In this document: positions 1 through 10,736 of the stretch, piece after piece
Layout: every line of letters begins with the position of its first letter
How positions within the stretch are numbered: position 1 is the first letter of the stretch
Source: Microbacterium schleiferi
GTDB lineage: Bacteria > Actinomycetota > Actinomycetes > Actinomycetales > Microbacteriaceae
NCBI RefSeq assembly: GCF_020781975.1
Contig: NZ_JAJGNI010000008.1
Span: 62,001-126,000 of the forward strand
Direction: 5' to 3'
Length of the DNA stretch: 64,000 nt
Notes under the pieces: model-generated
The model's input: the letters and a program-made list of their open reading frames with translations, nothing else
What the model was told of the DNA's origin: nothing
Databases searched by the model: none
Program-made: the position numbers and the translations under genes

Positions 1-112
1 CAACCGTCTCAGTCGGCGTCGCGAGCATCCCGTCCGGATCGCACTGGGCGACCCCCACGCGGGCCTTGCCGACGTCGACGGCGAGACGGATGCCGCGGCG
101 AAATCCGCTCAC
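1..112 (-). CDS. ruvX: Holliday junction resolvase-like RuvX/YqgF, N-terminal part only
   Basis: Only the first 37 codons lie in the window; the gene runs off the left edge. The GTG start at 112 gives a peptide with [20 protein letters not shown] followed by LATPTETV. This is the conserved amino end of the YqgF/RuvX family, including the first acidic catalytic Asp in the DVG motif. RuvX-family proteins are RNase H-fold nucleases linked to Holliday junction resolution or rRNA processing. The start overlaps the alaS stop by four bases (GTGA), so the two genes are probably co-transcribed, as in many actinobacteria (alaS then ruvX). Confidence 0.85.
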   Translation of the reverse strand, partial: MSGFRRGIRLAVDVGKARVGVAQCDPDGMLATPTETV

Positions 113-2769
113 GGTCGGGGCAGCCCCGCCACGACATCATCAAGGGCCCGCGCCAGCGCGCTCACGTCGCTACCACCGCCCTGGGCAAGATCATCGCGTC
201 CCCCGCCACCGCCGCCAAGTGTTGTCGCCGCAGCTTTCGCGAGGGGACCTGCCTTCACCCCGAGCGAGCGAGCCGCTTCCGTCGTCGCAACGATGACGAC
301 CGGTCGGTCGTCGACCTCGCCTCCGAGAGCCACCACCGCAGCGTCGGAACCGAGTCGCTCACGAACCTTCAGTGCGACGGCACGTACGTCGTCAGCCGAG
401 CCCGCGCGTCCGAGGTTAGCAGCGACCACGGACAGAGCACCCACACGACGAGCTCCGGCAACGAGATCCGGAACCTGCTCACTCAGAGCCTTCGCCTGCA
501 GCGACGCGATCTTCTTCTCGGCTGCCTTGAGGTTCGCGGTCAGCTCAGCGATGCGCGCCGGCAGCTGATCCCGGGGAGTCTTCAGCGACGAGGTCAGCTG
601 TGAGACGATCGCCCGTTCGGCAGCGAGCTCACGGAAGGCGTCCGCCCCGACGAGCGCCTCGACGCGGCGATTGGCAGCGCCGACCGATGACTCGCCGATC
701 AGGTTGATGAGGCCCACCTCGGAGCTGGTCGCGACGTGGGTGCCACCGCACAGCTCACGAGACCACGGACCTCCGATGTCGACCATCCGCACGGTGTCGC
801 CGTACTTCTCTCCGAACAAAGCCATTGCTCCGAGCTCTTTGGCTTCGTCGAGGGCAAGTACGCGGGTGGTCACCTGGAGGTTGTCCCGCACGGCGTTGTT
901 CGCGATCTCCTCGATCTCGGATTTGGTCTCGGGCGACAGGGCCTGTGTCCACGCGAAGTCGAAACGCAGGTAGCCCGCGCGGTTCAGCGATCCCGACTGC
1001 GTGGCAGACGAGCCGAGCGTGTCGCGGAGGGCGGCATGGACGAGGTGTGTCGCCGAGTGCGCCTGTGCTGCCGCACGACGATTGGCGGCATCCACGATCG
1101 TCGTCGCGGCAAGGCCCACAGCTACTTCTCCGCTGGTCACCTCCACGGTGTGACTCACCAGGCCCGGTACCGGCTTCTGCACATCGATGACGTCGAGCTG
1201 ATAGCCCGGACCGACGATGATGCCCTTGTCGGCGACCTGACCGCCCGACTCGGCGTACAGCGCGGTCTCGGCGACGATGACCTCGGCTACCTGACCGGTG
1301 GTCGCGCGATCGACCGAGACCCCATCCACGAGCACGCCCAGGATGCGGGACTCGGTTTCAAGATCCGTGTATCCCGTGAACGTCGTCTCGCCGAGGGCGC
1401 GGAACTCGCGGTACACGGAATGATCGGCGATAGCGCGCTTGCGGGACTTCGCGTCGGCCTTCGCCCGCTGGCGCTGCTCCTGCATGAGCGAATCGAAAGC
1501 GGCCCGATCCACCGAGAGGCCTGCCTCTTCGGCGATCTCGAGGGTCAAGTCGATCGGAAAGCCGTAGGTGTCGTGCAACAGGAAAGCCTCGGAGCCCGGG
1601 ATCTCGGCCTTACCCGCGCTCTTGGTCTCGGCTACGGCGAGATCCAGAATCGTCGAGCCCGCTGCAAGCGTGCGCAGGAACGTCTCTTCCTCGGCGACGG
1701 CTGCGGACTCGAGCCGGTCGTACTCGGTGGCGAGAGTCGGATACGCGGGGGCCATGGCATCCCGTGACGCCGCGAACAGTTCGCGGAACGTCGGCGCGTC
1801 GACGCCGAGCAGTCGCATCGCACGGATCGTGCGCCGCATGAGGCGGCGAAGGATATAACCACGGCCCTCGTTCGAAGGGCGGACACCGTCCGAGAGCAGC
1901 ATCAGCGAAGACCGCACGTGATCCGCGACGACGCGGAATCGCACGTCATCCTCGTGGACTGCACCGTAGGTGCGGCCCGACAGCGCGACGGCGAGATCGA
2001 GCACAGGACGCACCTGGTCGGTCTCGTACATGTTGTCGACGCCCTGTTTGATGAACGCGACGCGCTCCAGGCCCATGCCGGTGTCGATGTTCTTCTGCGG
2101 GAGATCCCCCACCACATCGAAGTCGACCTTGGACCGAACGTTCGTGATCGCGTACTGCATGAACACGAGGTTCCAGATCTCGGTGAAACGGCTGTCATCG
2201 ACTGCCGGGCCCCCGTCGGGACCGTAGGCCGGTCCGCGGTCGAAGTAGATCTCCGAGCAGGGACCCGCAGGGCCAGGCTGACCGGTCGACCAATAGTTGT
2301 CTTCCTTGCCGAATCGCTGGATGCGCTCCTCAGGGAGTCCTGCGATCCGCTTCCAGAGGCCGGCTGCTTCGTCATCGTCCTCGTACACGGTGACCCACAG
2401 GTCCCGCTCGGCAAAGCCGAGACCACCGGCCGACTCGGGCGAGGTCAGCAACTCCCAGGCATATTCGATGGCGCCTGCCTTGAAGTAGTCGCCGAACGAC
2501 CAGTTGCCGAGCATCTGGAAGAACGTGCCGTGGCGTGCGGTCTTGCCGACCTCTTCGATGTCGTTGGTGCGAATGCACTTCTGCACGTCAGCGGCGCGCG
2601 GATACGGTGCGGGAACGACGCCCGTCAGGTACGGAATGAACGGCACCATGCCCGCGACGGTGAACAGCAGCGACGGGTCGTCGGTGACAAGCGACGCACT
2701 CGGGACGATGACGTGATCGTTCTTCTCGAAGTAGTCGAGGTAGCGCTGCGCGATCTCAGCGGTCTTCAT
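109..2769 (-). CDS. alaS: Alanine--tRNA ligase
   Basis: Charges tRNA-Ala with alanine in the cytoplasm. The 886-residue product is the usual bacterial length. Visible landmarks are the class II catalytic region with [20 protein letters not shown], the editing-domain zinc motif [11 protein letters not shown] paired with CGGTHV, and a C-terminal DHHA1-type glycine-rich end ([14 protein letters not shown]). I chose the ATG at 2769 ([14 protein letters not shown]), preceded by AAAGGAAA. The frame extends 18 codons further upstream, but that extension looks unrelated to the family. It lies downstream of a 98-residue membrane-anchored protein and overlaps ruvX by four bases, suggesting one operon from rpsD to ruvX. 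Confidence 0.97.
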   Translation of the reverse strand: MKTAEIAQRYLDYFEKNDHVIVPSASLVTDDPSLLFTVAGMVPFIPYLTGVVPAPYPRAADVQKCIRTNDIEEVGKTARHGTFFQMLGNWSFGDYFKAGAIEYAWELLTSPESAGGLGFAERDLWVTVYEDDDEAAGLWKRIAGLPEERIQRFGKEDNYWSTGQPGPAGPCSEIYFDRGPAYGPDGGPAVDDSRFTEIWNLVFMQYAITNVRSKVDFDVVGDLPQKNIDTGMGLERVAFIKQGVDNMYETDQVRPVLDLAVALSGRTYGAVHEDDVRFRVVADHVRSSLMLLSDGVRPSNEGRGYILRRLMRRTIRAMRLLGVDAPTFRELFAASRDAMAPAYPTLATEYDRLESAAVAEEETFLRTLAAGSTILDLAVAETKSAGKAEIPGSEAFLLHDTYGFPIDLTLEIAEEAGLSVDRAAFDSLMQEQRQRAKADAKSRKRAIADHSVYREFRALGETTFTGYTDLETESRILGVLVDGVSVDRATTGQVAEVIVAETALYAESGGQVADKGIIVGPGYQLDVIDVQKPVPGLVSHTVEVTSGEVAVGLAATTIVDAANRRAAAQAHSATHLVHAALRDTLGSSATQSGSLNRAGYLRFDFAWTQALSPETKSEIEEIANNAVRDNLQVTTRVLALDEAKELGAMALFGEKYGDTVRMVDIGGPWSRELCGGTHVATSSEVGLINLIGESSVGAANRRVEALVGADAFRELAAERAIVSQLTSSLKTPRDQLPARIAELTANLKAAEKKIASLQAKALSEQVPDLVAGARRVGALSVVAANLGRAGSADDVRAVALKVRERLGSDAAVVALGGEVDDRPVVIVATTEAARSLGVKAGPLAKAAATTLGGGGGGRDDLAQGGGSDVSALARALDDVVAGLPRP

Positions 2770-2832
2770 CGGGTTTCCTTTGCACAGGTGAACTGCACCG
2801 CCCGCGCGGGGCGATGCGAACACGCATGGAGA

Positions 2833-3129
2833 TCAGTCAGTCAGCTTCTTGGCTGCGTCTTTTGCCGCGTCAGCGACGTCGCCCGCAGTATCCGTCACGG
2901 CGTCGGCCACAGTATCGACCGTCGACGATGCCGAGTCCACGGCGTCCTCGACGATTCCGACAATGCGAGCTTCCTGCTCGCGGTAGGCATCCGCGATGCG
3001 GTCGGTGAACTGCGAGATACGAGCATCCACCTCGGCGAGCAGTTCGTGTCCCCGTGGGTCTTTGTTGACGTAATGGGCGGCGACGAAACCCCCGGCAAGT
3101 CCCAGTGCGAACCACAGCAGGTTTTTCAT
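2833..3129 (-). CDS. Small membrane-anchored hypothetical protein (98 aa)
   Basis: I do not recognise a named family with certainty. The protein begins with a hydrophobic segment (residues about 3-20, LLWFALGLAGGFVAAHYV), then a conserved-looking NKDPRGHELLAEVDARISQF stretch. It ends in a long, alanine- and aspartate-rich amphipathic helix (VDTVADAVTDTAGDVADAAKDAAKKL). This architecture, one membrane anchor plus a helical cytoplasmic tail, is reminiscent of YtxH-type stress proteins. It sits between rpsD and alaS, the usual slot for a small hypothetical protein in Microbacteriaceae. The start ATG has an upstream GGGAG. Function unknown. Confidence 0.75.
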   Translation of the reverse strand: MKNLLWFALGLAGGFVAAHYVNKDPRGHELLAEVDARISQFTDRIADAYREQEARIVGIVEDAVDSASSTVDTVADAVTDTAGDVADAAKDAAKKLTD

Positions 3130-3180
3130 GCGCTCACTCCCTTTCCGCGACGGCGGCTCATCCCATCGTAGGCGAGAACG

Positions 3181-3214
3181 GCGAAGGGCGCCGGGTCACC
3201 CCGACGCCCTTCGC
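3181..3214 (-). terminator. Hairpin downstream of rpsD
   Basis: Ten-base arms GCGAAGGGCG and CGCCCTTCGC enclose a short GC-rich loop, located 77 bp beyond the rpsD stop. There is no clear U-tract, which is common for actinobacterial intrinsic terminators. Confidence 0.6.
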
Positions 3215-3233
3215 GAACGTGCTTCTGCGGACT

Positions 3234-3305
3234 GCTTAGCGCGCCGCGTAACGGTGTTGTTGGCCGCTTCGCGGCTGTACTACGCGCCGCTTAGCGCGCC
3301 GCGTA
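3234..3305. repeat. 17-bp direct repeat copying the end of rpsD, plus a hairpin over the stop codon
   Basis: The sequence GCTTAGCGCGCCGCGTA occurs at 3234-3250 and again at 3289-3305, where it contains the rpsD stop codon and the last codons. A second pattern overlaps it: GTACTACGCG at 3277-3286 pairs with CGCGTAGTAC at 3300-3309, placing the rpsD stop in a 13-nt loop. It looks like a small local duplication of the gene end. Confidence 0.8.
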
Positions 3306-3920
3306 GTACTCAACGACGAGCTGAACGTCACAGACCACGGGCACCTCGGCGCGCTTGGGGCGACGCACGAGACGGGCGTGGAGCTTGTCGAGCTCGACCT
3401 CGAGGTAGCCCGGAACCGGGGGCAGAACCTCGGCGTGTCCGCCGGCCGCGGCGACCTGGAACGGCTCGAGGCCTTCGCTCTTCTCCTTGACGTGGATGAG
3501 CTGGCCGGGTGCGACGCGGAACGAGGGGCGGTCCACGGTCTTGCCGTCGACGAGGATGTGGCGGTGCACCACGAGCTGACGAGCCTGCGCGGTCGTGCGG
3601 GCGAAGCCGGCACGAAGAACCAGCGCGTCCAGGCGCATCTCGAGCTGCTCGACGAGGTTCTCACCGGTCAGGCCGTCCTTGCGGCGGGCCTCGTTGAACG
3701 CGATGCGCAGCTGCTTCTCGCGGATGCCGTACTGCTCGCGCAGACGCTGCTTCTCGCGCAGGCGGACGGCGTAGTCGCTGTCGGCCTTGCGCTTGGTGCG
3801 GCCGTGCTCGCCCGGTGCATAGGGACGCTTCTCGAGGTAGCGAGCTGCCTTGGGGGTAAGTGCGACGCCGAGGGCGCGCGACATGCGCACCTTGCGGCGG
3901 TCCTGGGACTTCGTAGGCAC
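3291..3920 (-). CDS. rpsD: 30S ribosomal protein S4
   Basis: Primary 16S rRNA-binding protein that nucleates small-subunit assembly. The 209 residues match the family length. The N-terminus (SQDRRKVRMSRALGVALTPKA) and the S4 RNA-binding domain (about residues 98-160, MRLDALVLRAGFARTTAQAR then HILVDGKTVDRPS) are clear. The start is GTG at 3920 with GGAAGGA upstream. It lacks the N-terminal zinc-binding cysteines, so it is the zinc-independent (C-minus) form. It stands upstream of alaS rather than in the alpha operon, which is the usual actinobacterial arrangement. The 3' end has an unusual duplicated segment. Confidence 0.96.
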   Translation of the reverse strand: MPTKSQDRRKVRMSRALGVALTPKAARYLEKRPYAPGEHGRTKRKADSDYAVRLREKQRLREQYGIREKQLRIAFNEARRKDGLTGENLVEQLEMRLDALVLRAGFARTTAQARQLVVHRHILVDGKTVDRPSFRVAPGQLIHVKEKSEGLEPFQVAAAGGHAEVLPPVPGYLEVELDKLHARLVRRPKRAEVPVVCDVQLVVEYYAAR

Positions 3921-4063
3921 GAAGGATTCCTTCCGATGACATGGCCGCGACTCTCGCGACTCATGGACGTATCCCGCACTCCCGCTTCGGTTCGCACGTC
4001 GCAGCGCACCGAAAGGTGATCTCGAGTGAGGGGATATCCGAAAACTCGGTTTCGAACCGAACT

Positions 4064-4069
4064 AGTCTA
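4064..4069 (-). promoter_or_regulatory. Candidate -10 element for rpsD
   Basis: On the minus strand TAGACT lies 144 bp upstream of the rpsD start, giving a leader of about 135 nt. No convincing -35 is seen. A long leader could hold an S4-binding autoregulatory structure, but I cannot identify one. Confidence 0.35.
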
Positions 4070-4078
4070 CCAGAGCTC

Positions 4079-5443
4079 TCAGTCCCCGCCGGAAGCGGCA
4101 CCCGAGCCGGGCTCTTCCGGCCTGCCGAGGATGCGGCGGATTCGGCTCCACCGTGCCGCAATCTCCCGTTCTGCGCCACGGGAGGTCGGGCGATAGTAGC
4201 TGCGGTCGCGCAGCGCATCGGGAAGGTACTGTTGCGCGACCACGCCGCGCTCATCGTCATGCGGGTAGCGGTAACCCTTCCCGTGTCCGAGCCGCGCGGC
4301 TCCCGGGTAGTGCGCGTCCCGCAGGTGCGGCGGGACTCTGCCGCCACCGCCCTGGCGCACGTCGGCGATCGCGGCATCGATCGCCAGATACGCGGCGTTC
4401 GATTTGGCCGTGGTCGCGAGGTACACCGTCGCCTCAGCAAGCGGAATACGTCCCTCGGGGAAGCCGATCAGTTGAACCGCGTCGGCTGCCGCAACCGCGA
4501 GCGGGAGGGCCTGCGGATCTGCGAGACCAATGTCCTCGGCGGCCGAGATGATCAGACGACGTGCGATAAAGCGGGGGTCCTCCCCCGCCTCGATCATGCG
4601 CGCAAGATAGTGCAGCGCGGCATCCGGATCCGACCCGCGGATCGACTTGATGAACGCGCTGATGACGTCGTAGTGCTCGTCGCCCTGACGGTCATATCGA
4701 AGGAGCGCCCGGTCCACCGCCTGCGCGACGTGCTCGGCGGTGATCGTGCCGGCTGCCCCGTCGGCTTCCGGTTCGGCGAGGGACGCCGCTGCCTCCAGGG
4801 CGGTAAGGGCGCGGCGGGCGTCACCGGAAGCGAGCCGCACGAGTGCAGCGCGTGCTTCGTCGGTCAGGGCCACGGCACCGGCAAGTCCGCGCGCATCCGA
4901 CACCGCCCGGTCGATGAGTTCGGCGAGATCGGCATCCGTCAGCGGCTGCAGCGTCAGCAGCAGCGACCTGGACAGCAACGGCGAGATGACCGAGAACGAC
5001 GGATTCTCCGTGGTTGCGGCGATCAGGACGACCCAACCGTTCTCGACGCCAGCCAGCAACGCGTCCTGTTGCGCTTTGGTGAATCGGTGGATCTCGTCGA
5101 GGAAGAGGATCGTGGAGGTTCCGTACAGGTCGCGCTGCGTCAGAGCGTCCTGCATCACCTCGCGCACATCCTTGACTCCGGCGGTGACAGCCGACAGCTC
5201 GACGAAGCGGCGACCGGATGAGCGCGCGACAGCCTGGGCGAGAGTGGTCTTGCCGGTCCCCGGCGGACCCCAAAGGATGACGGATGTCGCCGCTCGCGCG
5301 CCACCATCGGGATCCGCGAGCACGACAAGCGGCGCACCCGGCCGCAGCAGGTGCTGCTGTCCGGCGACCTCGTCGAGGGACGTGGGTCTCATCCGCACCG
5401 GCAGCGGGGTTTGCCCGGAGAAGAGCCCCGCCGTGTTCGCCAT
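4079..5443 (-). CDS. rarA: Replication-associated recombination protein A (RarA/MgsA AAA+ ATPase)
   Basis: A clamp-loader-like AAA+ ATPase that acts at stalled replication forks. The 454-residue product starts at ATG 5443 ([20 protein letters not shown]). It carries the family hallmark [10 protein letters not shown], Walker [13 protein letters not shown] and Walker [12 protein letters not shown]. It also has a sensor-1 region ([13 protein letters not shown]) and the C-terminal oligomerisation region ending with [15 protein letters not shown]. Ten upstream codons in frame lack family similarity. It stands alone between rpsD and the divergent DUF349 gene. Confidence 0.95.
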   Translation of the reverse strand: MANTAGLFSGQTPLPVRMRPTSLDEVAGQQHLLRPGAPLVVLADPDGGARAATSVILWGPPGTGKTTLAQAVARSSGRRFVELSAVTAGVKDVREVMQDALTQRDLYGTSTILFLDEIHRFTKAQQDALLAGVENGWVVLIAATTENPSFSVISPLLSRSLLLTLQPLTDADLAELIDRAVSDARGLAGAVALTDEARAALVRLASGDARRALTALEAAASLAEPEADGAAGTITAEHVAQAVDRALLRYDRQGDEHYDVISAFIKSIRGSDPDAALHYLARMIEAGEDPRFIARRLIISAAEDIGLADPQALPLAVAAADAVQLIGFPEGRIPLAEATVYLATTAKSNAAYLAIDAAIADVRQGGGGRVPPHLRDAHYPGAARLGHGKGYRYPHDDERGVVAQQYLPDALRDRSYYRPTSRGAEREIAARWSRIRRILGRPEEPGSGAASGGD

Positions 5444-5567
5444 GGGATCCAGGCTAGCCGCGCACGACGACATCGCCGCCGCATCCGAGCCTGGCCGCGG
5501 AGGCGCTCCGTATTAGGCTTAAGCGTCCATCCCCCGCAGGCGGCTTCGCCGCATTGAGGTGCCTTCC

Positions 5568-6824
5568 GTGTCAGACACAGCTTCGTCCTCCACCCCCGTC
5601 GAACAGCCCTGGGGCCGCGTCGATGACGACGGCACGGTTTCGGTTCGCGAAGGCGACCAGTGGCGCGTCGTCGGTCAATACCCTGACGGCACCGCTGAAG
5701 AGGCTCTGGCCTACTACGAGCGGAAATTCTCTGATCTCGCCTCCGAGGTCACACTCCTGGAAGTTCGCCACCGCCGCGGTGGTGCCAGCGCCGCGGACCT
5801 GCGTGCGACAGCTGCGACCCTCAGCGGGAAGATCTCGGGAGCGTCAGCTGTCGGCGACCTCGCAGCGCTGAGCGCCCGGGTCGAGGCTCTCACCGCGTCG
5901 CTGACCGAAGCGAGCGCCGCCGAGGCCGCTCAGGCTCGGGAGGCCGTGGATGCCGCGATTGCCGAGCGGACACGGCTCGTCGAGCAGGCCGAAGCGATCG
6001 CCGCGCGCGACCCCAAGACCGTGCAGTGGAAGACGGCCTCGGCCGAGATGAGCTCGCTGTTCGACCAGTGGCAGTCTCACCAGCAGAACGGTCCGCACCT
6101 TCCCAAGTCGATCTCGCAGTCGCTGTGGAAGAGATTCCGAGACGCGCGGGCAACTGTCGACAAGCACCGCCGCGAGTTCTATGCCGAGCTCGATGAGGCG
6201 CACAAGGCAGTTCGTGAGCGTAAGAACCGTCTGGTTGAGCGCGCAGAGGCGCTCGCGCCGCGCGGCGAAGACGGCATCGGCGCCTACCGTGACCTGCTGA
6301 ACGAGTGGAAAGCTGCGGGCCGCGCCGGCAAGAAGGTCGACGACGCACTATGGGCTCGGTTCAAAGCTGCCGGGGACGCGCTCTATTCGGCACGGGCGGG
6401 TCGTGAGGCTGCGGAGGTCGAGGCATCGAAAGAGAAGATCGACGCCAAGCGGGAACTCCTCGAGCGGGCACGCCCGATTCTCGACATGTCAGACCTTGCC
6501 GCTGCGCGCAGCGCCCTCACCGCGATTCAGCGGTCGTGGGATGACATCGGTCGCATCTTTCCGCGCGATCAGGAGCGTGCCCTCGATGATGAGCTGCGCA
6601 AGATCGAAGTGTCTGTCCGTGCGCGCGAGGACGCCGAGTGGACGCGGAACAATCCCGAGACCACGGCACGTGCCAACGACATGACCCGCCAGCTGTATGA
6701 CGCGATCACCAAACTCGAGGCGGAGCTTGCCGAGGCCACCGCACGTAAGGACCAGCGGGCGATCAAGCAGGCAAGCGAGGCTCTCGAGGCCCGGCGCGCC
6801 TGGCTCCGCGCGGTCGAGGGCTGA
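5568..6824 (+). CDS. DUF349 domain-containing coiled-coil protein
   Basis: A 418-residue cytoplasmic helical protein. Three DUF349 repeats can be seen, each with a basic patch near WKxA/WxxF and KxxLVERAEAL-type helices (for example LFDQWQSHQQNGPHLPKSIS, LLNEWKAAGRAGKKVDDALW and IQRSWDDIGRIFP). The C-terminus is a charged coiled coil. I prefer GTG 5568 over GTG 5559 because GAGG at 5556-5559 is correctly spaced only for 5568. DUF349 proteins usually neighbour rel in actinobacteria, as here, but no biochemical role is established. Divergent from rarA. Confidence 0.85.
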   Translation: MSDTASSSTPVEQPWGRVDDDGTVSVREGDQWRVVGQYPDGTAEEALAYYERKFSDLASEVTLLEVRHRRGGASAADLRATAATLSGKISGASAVGDLAALSARVEALTASLTEASAAEAAQAREAVDAAIAERTRLVEQAEAIAARDPKTVQWKTASAEMSSLFDQWQSHQQNGPHLPKSISQSLWKRFRDARATVDKHRREFYAELDEAHKAVRERKNRLVERAEALAPRGEDGIGAYRDLLNEWKAAGRAGKKVDDALWARFKAAGDALYSARAGREAAEVEASKEKIDAKRELLERARPILDMSDLAAARSALTAIQRSWDDIGRIFPRDQERALDDELRKIEVSVRAREDAEWTRNNPETTARANDMTRQLYDAITKLEAELAEATARKDQRAIKQASEALEARRAWLRAVEG

Positions 6825-6891
6825 CCGGGACTTCTCCACAGACTGACAACAGCGCACCGGCGAGTGAGTCGACCGGAGGCAGACTGCGGGG

Positions 6892-7440
6892 ATGACCTCG
6901 CCGTTTCTGTACTTCGTCGATGAGCGACTCTCGCTGGCGGAGCTGTCTGCCGCACGCCTCGACGGGCACCTCATCGAGATCGACGCCGCCTATATGCCGG
7001 CAGACACCGTGGAAACGCCCAGCGCGCGGGCAGCGTCTCTGGGGCCCTTGCTTCGCGATCTCATGGCGGCGACTCACCTCTCGGCAGCATGGGTGCACGG
7101 TGTCATCAGTGAGCCGCCCTCCCGGCATACCGTGCAGCGAGCGGTGCCGCATCGCATCCACGGCGTCATCCATCGCCGACTCCACTATCGAGACCCGTAC
7201 CTGCCCGCCAGCGACCTCTACCGGATCGGCGGGGTGCTGGTCACGTCTCCGGCGCGGACGGTCGCCGACCTTGCTCGCGTGGGTGACGCCGACCACCGGA
7301 CAGCTCTCGACGGCTTTGCGCGAGACCCCGCGACGATCCGGGCAGGCATCGACTGGCTAGAGCACGCCGGCACCGTTCCGCACAAGGTGCGAGCCCTCGA
7401 CCTGTTGCGTTCCCGCAGCGCTGAACCTACGAGGACGTGA
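6892..7440 (+). CDS. AbiEi-antitoxin-like protein, solitary (182 aa)
   Basis: The C-terminal half contains [20 protein letters not shown]. This matches the [16 protein letters not shown] signature of the large actinobacterial group annotated as type IV AbiEi-family antitoxin-like or DUF559-associated proteins. The expected N-terminal winged helix is not obvious, and no AbiEii nucleotidyltransferase toxin is adjacent. It is therefore probably not half of a working toxin-antitoxin pair. It is convergent with rel and overlaps its 3' end by 14 bp. Function unknown. Confidence 0.6.
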   Translation: MTSPFLYFVDERLSLAELSAARLDGHLIEIDAAYMPADTVETPSARAASLGPLLRDLMAATHLSAAWVHGVISEPPSRHTVQRAVPHRIHGVIHRRLHYRDPYLPASDLYRIGGVLVTSPARTVADLARVGDADHRTALDGFARDPATIRAGIDWLEHAGTVPHKVRALDLLRSRSAEPTRT

Positions 7441-9694
7441 CCCGGTAGACGTCGTAGACGGCATCGATGCGGCGGACCGCATTGAGGACGCGGTCAAGGT
7501 GGACGATGTCGCCCATCTCGAACACGAAGCGGCTAATCGCCAGACGGTCGTTCGTGGTGGATACGGATGCAGAGAGGATGTTCACGTGGTGTTCGCTGAG
7601 TACGCGAGTCACGTCACTGAGCAGCCCTGAACGGTCGAGGGCTTCGACTTGGATCTGCACCAGGAACACACTCTTGGTCGTCGGGGCCCACTCCACATCG
7701 ATGAGGCGTTCGGGGTCCGAGCGCAGCGATGCCACGTTCGTGCAGTCAGCTCGGTGCACGGAGACACCGCTTCCCCGCGTCACGAACCCGAGGATCTCGT
7801 CGCCGGGCACCGGCGTGCAGCACTTCGCGAGCTTGACGAGGATGTCGGGTGCACCGCGCACGAGAACGCCCGAGTCACCGGCGCGCGGCTGACGCGAGCG
7901 CCCGACGTGCGGGAGGTCGATCGGCCCCGTGGCCGTGTCGTTCGATGCGCTGACGAGCGCCGTGACCTTCTCGATGACCGACTGCGTCGAGACATGGCCT
8001 TCGCCGACAGCCGCGTACAGTGCTGATACGTCTTCGTAACGCAGTCCGTCAGCTACTTCGCTGAGCGTGTCCTGGTTCATCAGTCGCTGCAGCGGCAGGT
8101 TCTGGCGTCGCATCGCGCGCGCGATCGACTCCTTGCCCTGTTCGATTGCCTCTTCGCGCCGCTCCTTCGTGAACCATCCCCGGATCTTGCTGCGAGCTCT
8201 GGTGCTCTTGACAAAGCTCAGCCAGTCCTGGCTTGGCCCGGCATCCGGGTTCTTCGAGGTGAACACCTCGACGACGTCCCCGCTCTTGAGCTCGGACTCG
8301 AGGGGAACGAGCCGCCCGTTGACTTTCGCGCCCATCGTGCGGTGACCGACTTCGGTGTGCACTGCGTAGGCGAAGTCGACCGGCGTCGCGCCCGCCGGAA
8401 GTCCGATCACGCGCCCCTTGGGGGTGAAGACGTAAACCTCTTTCGCGCCGATCTCAAAGCGCAGCGAATCGAGGAACTCTCCCGGGTCGGCGGTTTCTGC
8501 CTGCCAATCCGAAATCCGCGCGAGCCACGCGAGATCTGCGTCGACGGCTTTGTCGTCGATCTTCCCGCCGGCCATCCGCTCCTTGTACTTCCAGTGGGCT
8601 GCCACACCGTACTCGGCCTGCTGGTGCATCTCGTGGGTGCGAATCTGGATCTCGACGGTGCGACCCTCCGGTCCGATCACCGTCGTGTGAAGCGACTGGT
8701 AGAGGTTGAACTTCGGGGTGGCGATGTAGTCCTTGAACCGCCCGGGCAACGGCGTCCACCGGGCATGAATCGCACCCAGCACGGCGTAGCAGTCCCGCAC
8801 CGACGCGACCAGAATGCGGATGCCGATGAGGTCGTAGATGTCGTCGAACTCGCGACCCCGCACCACCATCTTCTGATAGACGGAGTACAGCTGCTTCGGG
8901 CGACCGAGTACGCGCCCGCGGATGCGCAACTCGCGCAGATCGGTGTCGACGGCGTCGATGACGTTCTGCAGGTACTTATCGCGCTGCGGGGTGCGCTGCT
9001 TGACCAGGCTCTCGATCTCGGCGTAGAGCTTCGGATGCAGAACAGCGAACGACAGGTCCTCGAGCTCGGACTTGATGGCCTGGATACCGAGGCGATGCGC
9101 GAGTGGTGCGTAGATCTCGAGCGTCTCGGTGGCCTTCTTGCGGGCCTTCTCGGGAGGGACGAAGCCCCACGTCCGTGCGTTGTGCAACCGGTCAGCGAGT
9201 TTGATGAGCAGGACACGGATGTCGCGCGACATCGCGACGATCATCTTGCGTACGGTTTCTGCCTGCGCGCTCTCGCCGTACTTGACCTTGTCGAGCTTGG
9301 TCACCCCGTCGACGAGCATCGCCACCTCGTCGCCGAACTCCGCGGCGAGGGCATCGAGCGAGTAACCGGTGTCTTCGACGGTGTCGTGCAGAAGGGCGGC
9401 CGCCACAGCCTTGGGGCCAAGGCCCAGATCGGCGAGGATTTGGGCCACAGCCAGCGGATGCGTGATGTAGGGCTCGCCGCTCTGACGCTTCTGTCCCGAA
9501 TGGGCGCGATCGGCGATCGCGTAGGCGCGCTCGATGATCGCCAGATCACCCTTGGGATGGTGCGTGCGGACGGTGCGCAAGAGCTTCTCGACATCGTCGC
9601 GACGTGCGGCACGCGAGAAGATGCGCGGCACGAGCCTCAGCAACGACGAGGACCCTGGAGGCACGCTCTGGGCGGGCGGGACTGTCTCGGTCAC
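7427..9694 (-). CDS. rel: Bifunctional (p)ppGpp synthetase/hydrolase Rel
   Basis: Makes and degrades the alarmone (p)ppGpp in the stringent response. The 755-residue long-form protein has all expected domains. These are the HD hydrolase ([38 protein letters not shown]), the synthetase domain ([14 protein letters not shown] and [18 protein letters not shown]), TGS ([20 protein letters not shown]) and a C-terminal ACT domain ([20 protein letters not shown]). Both catalytic halves appear intact, so it should be bifunctional. It starts at GTG 9694 after GGGAGG. It lies downstream of secD-secF, the standard actinobacterial order. Confidence 0.96.
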   Translation of the reverse strand: MTETVPPAQSVPPGSSSLLRLVPRIFSRAARRDDVEKLLRTVRTHHPKGDLAIIERAYAIADRAHSGQKRQSGEPYITHPLAVAQILADLGLGPKAVAAALLHDTVEDTGYSLDALAAEFGDEVAMLVDGVTKLDKVKYGESAQAETVRKMIVAMSRDIRVLLIKLADRLHNARTWGFVPPEKARKKATETLEIYAPLAHRLGIQAIKSELEDLSFAVLHPKLYAEIESLVKQRTPQRDKYLQNVIDAVDTDLRELRIRGRVLGRPKQLYSVYQKMVVRGREFDDIYDLIGIRILVASVRDCYAVLGAIHARWTPLPGRFKDYIATPKFNLYQSLHTTVIGPEGRTVEIQIRTHEMHQQAEYGVAAHWKYKERMAGGKIDDKAVDADLAWLARISDWQAETADPGEFLDSLRFEIGAKEVYVFTPKGRVIGLPAGATPVDFAYAVHTEVGHRTMGAKVNGRLVPLESELKSGDVVEVFTSKNPDAGPSQDWLSFVKSTRARSKIRGWFTKERREEAIEQGKESIARAMRRQNLPLQRLMNQDTLSEVADGLRYEDVSALYAAVGEGHVSTQSVIEKVTALVSASNDTATGPIDLPHVGRSRQPRAGDSGVLVRGAPDILVKLAKCCTPVPGDEILGFVTRGSGVSVHRADCTNVASLRSDPERLIDVEWAPTTKSVFLVQIQVEALDRSGLLSDVTRVLSEHHVNILSASVSTTNDRLAISRFVFEMGDIVHLDRVLNAVRRIDAVYDVYRVTSS

Positions 9695-9746
9695 CCGGTA
9701 GCCCTCCCTTCGCTGGAGCCCATATCCTACGCTGCGCTAGGGGCGA

Positions 9747-10736
9747 TCAGGCCGAAGCTACCGCCTGTTCGCGGGCGGCGAGGACCCGCTCATCGCGCTG
9801 ACGGATGGCCGGCTCGCCCTCACGGAACAGCGAGAACAGCGGCGCCGCGACGAACAGCGTCGAATAGGCCGCAACGATGATTCCCACGAAGATCGACAGT
9901 GAGATGTCGCTCAGCGTCTCGGCTCCGAGCCAGAACGCCCCGATGAACAGGATCGCGCCGACCGGCAGGATCGCCACGACTGTCGTGTTGATCGAGCGGA
10001 CCAGCGTCTGGTTCACTGCCAGGTTCACCGACTCGCCGAAGGTGCGGCCCGATATCTCGCCGTCTTCCGAGGTGTTCTCCCGGATCTTGTCGAACACGAC
10101 TGTCGTGTCATAGAGCGAATACGCGAGAATCGTGAGGAACCCGATCACTGCGGCAGGCGATATCTCGAAACCGAACAGCGCATAGATCCCCACCGTGATC
10201 ACCAGCACGTCGACGAGGCCGATGATTGCTGCCGCAGACATCTTCCAGGTGCGGAAGTACAGCGCGAGGATGATGAAGGTCAGCGCGAGGAAGATGGCCA
10301 GACCCCAGAGCGACTGGCGCGTGACGTCCTGTCCCCAGCTCGGGCCGATGAACGACGTGGTCACCTCGCTCGCGTCGACGCTGTACGCCTCGGCGAGTGC
10401 TGCAGCGACATCGCGCGTCTCGGCATCCGTCATCTGATCGGTCTGGACGCGGATCGTGTCGGCACCGACTGTCGCGACCTTCGTCGTCGCGCCCGGCACG
10501 ACCGACTGCACTGCTTCGGTGGCGATGAGCTGGTCGGTGCTGGTGGCACCCGAAACGGTGAACTGGGAGCCCCCGGTGAATTCGATCGAGAACTGAATCG
10601 GCCTGATGAAAGGCACAAGTGCCGAACCGATGACGAGGATCGCGGCGATGATGAACCACAGCCGCCGCTTGCCGACGAAGGGGAAGGACGTCTTCCCGCT
10701 GTACAGGTCGTTTCCGAGCTGGTTGAGGGAGCGCAT
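9747..10736 (-). CDS. secF: Protein translocase subunit SecF
   Basis: Inner-membrane partner of SecD that uses the proton gradient to help SecYEG export proteins. The 329 residues include an N-terminal transmembrane segment (RLWFIIAAILVIGSALVPF), the family motif IEFTGGSQF, a periplasmic domain, then five C-terminal membrane helices. The family motif AYSLYDTTVVFDKIREN is present. Its ATG overlaps the secD TGA by one base (TGATG), indicating translational coupling. Confidence 0.96.
   Translation of the reverse strand: MRSLNQLGNDLYSGKTSFPFVGKRRLWFIIAAILVIGSALVPFIRPIQFSIEFTGGSQFTVSGATSTDQLIATEAVQSVVPGATTKVATVGADTIRVQTDQMTDAETRDVAAALAEAYSVDASEVTTSFIGPSWGQDVTRQSLWGLAIFLALTFIILALYFRTWKMSAAAIIGLVDVLVITVGIYALFGFEISPAAVIGFLTILAYSLYDTTVVFDKIRENTSEDGEISGRTFGESVNLAVNQTLVRSINTTVVAILPVGAILFIGAFWLGAETLSDISLSIFVGIIVAAYSTLFVAAPLFSLFREGEPAIRQRDERVLAAREQAVASA

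Noticed and set aside
6892..7440. A type IV toxin-antitoxin system
   Set aside because: Only the antitoxin-like gene is present; no AbiEii-type toxin is adjacent.
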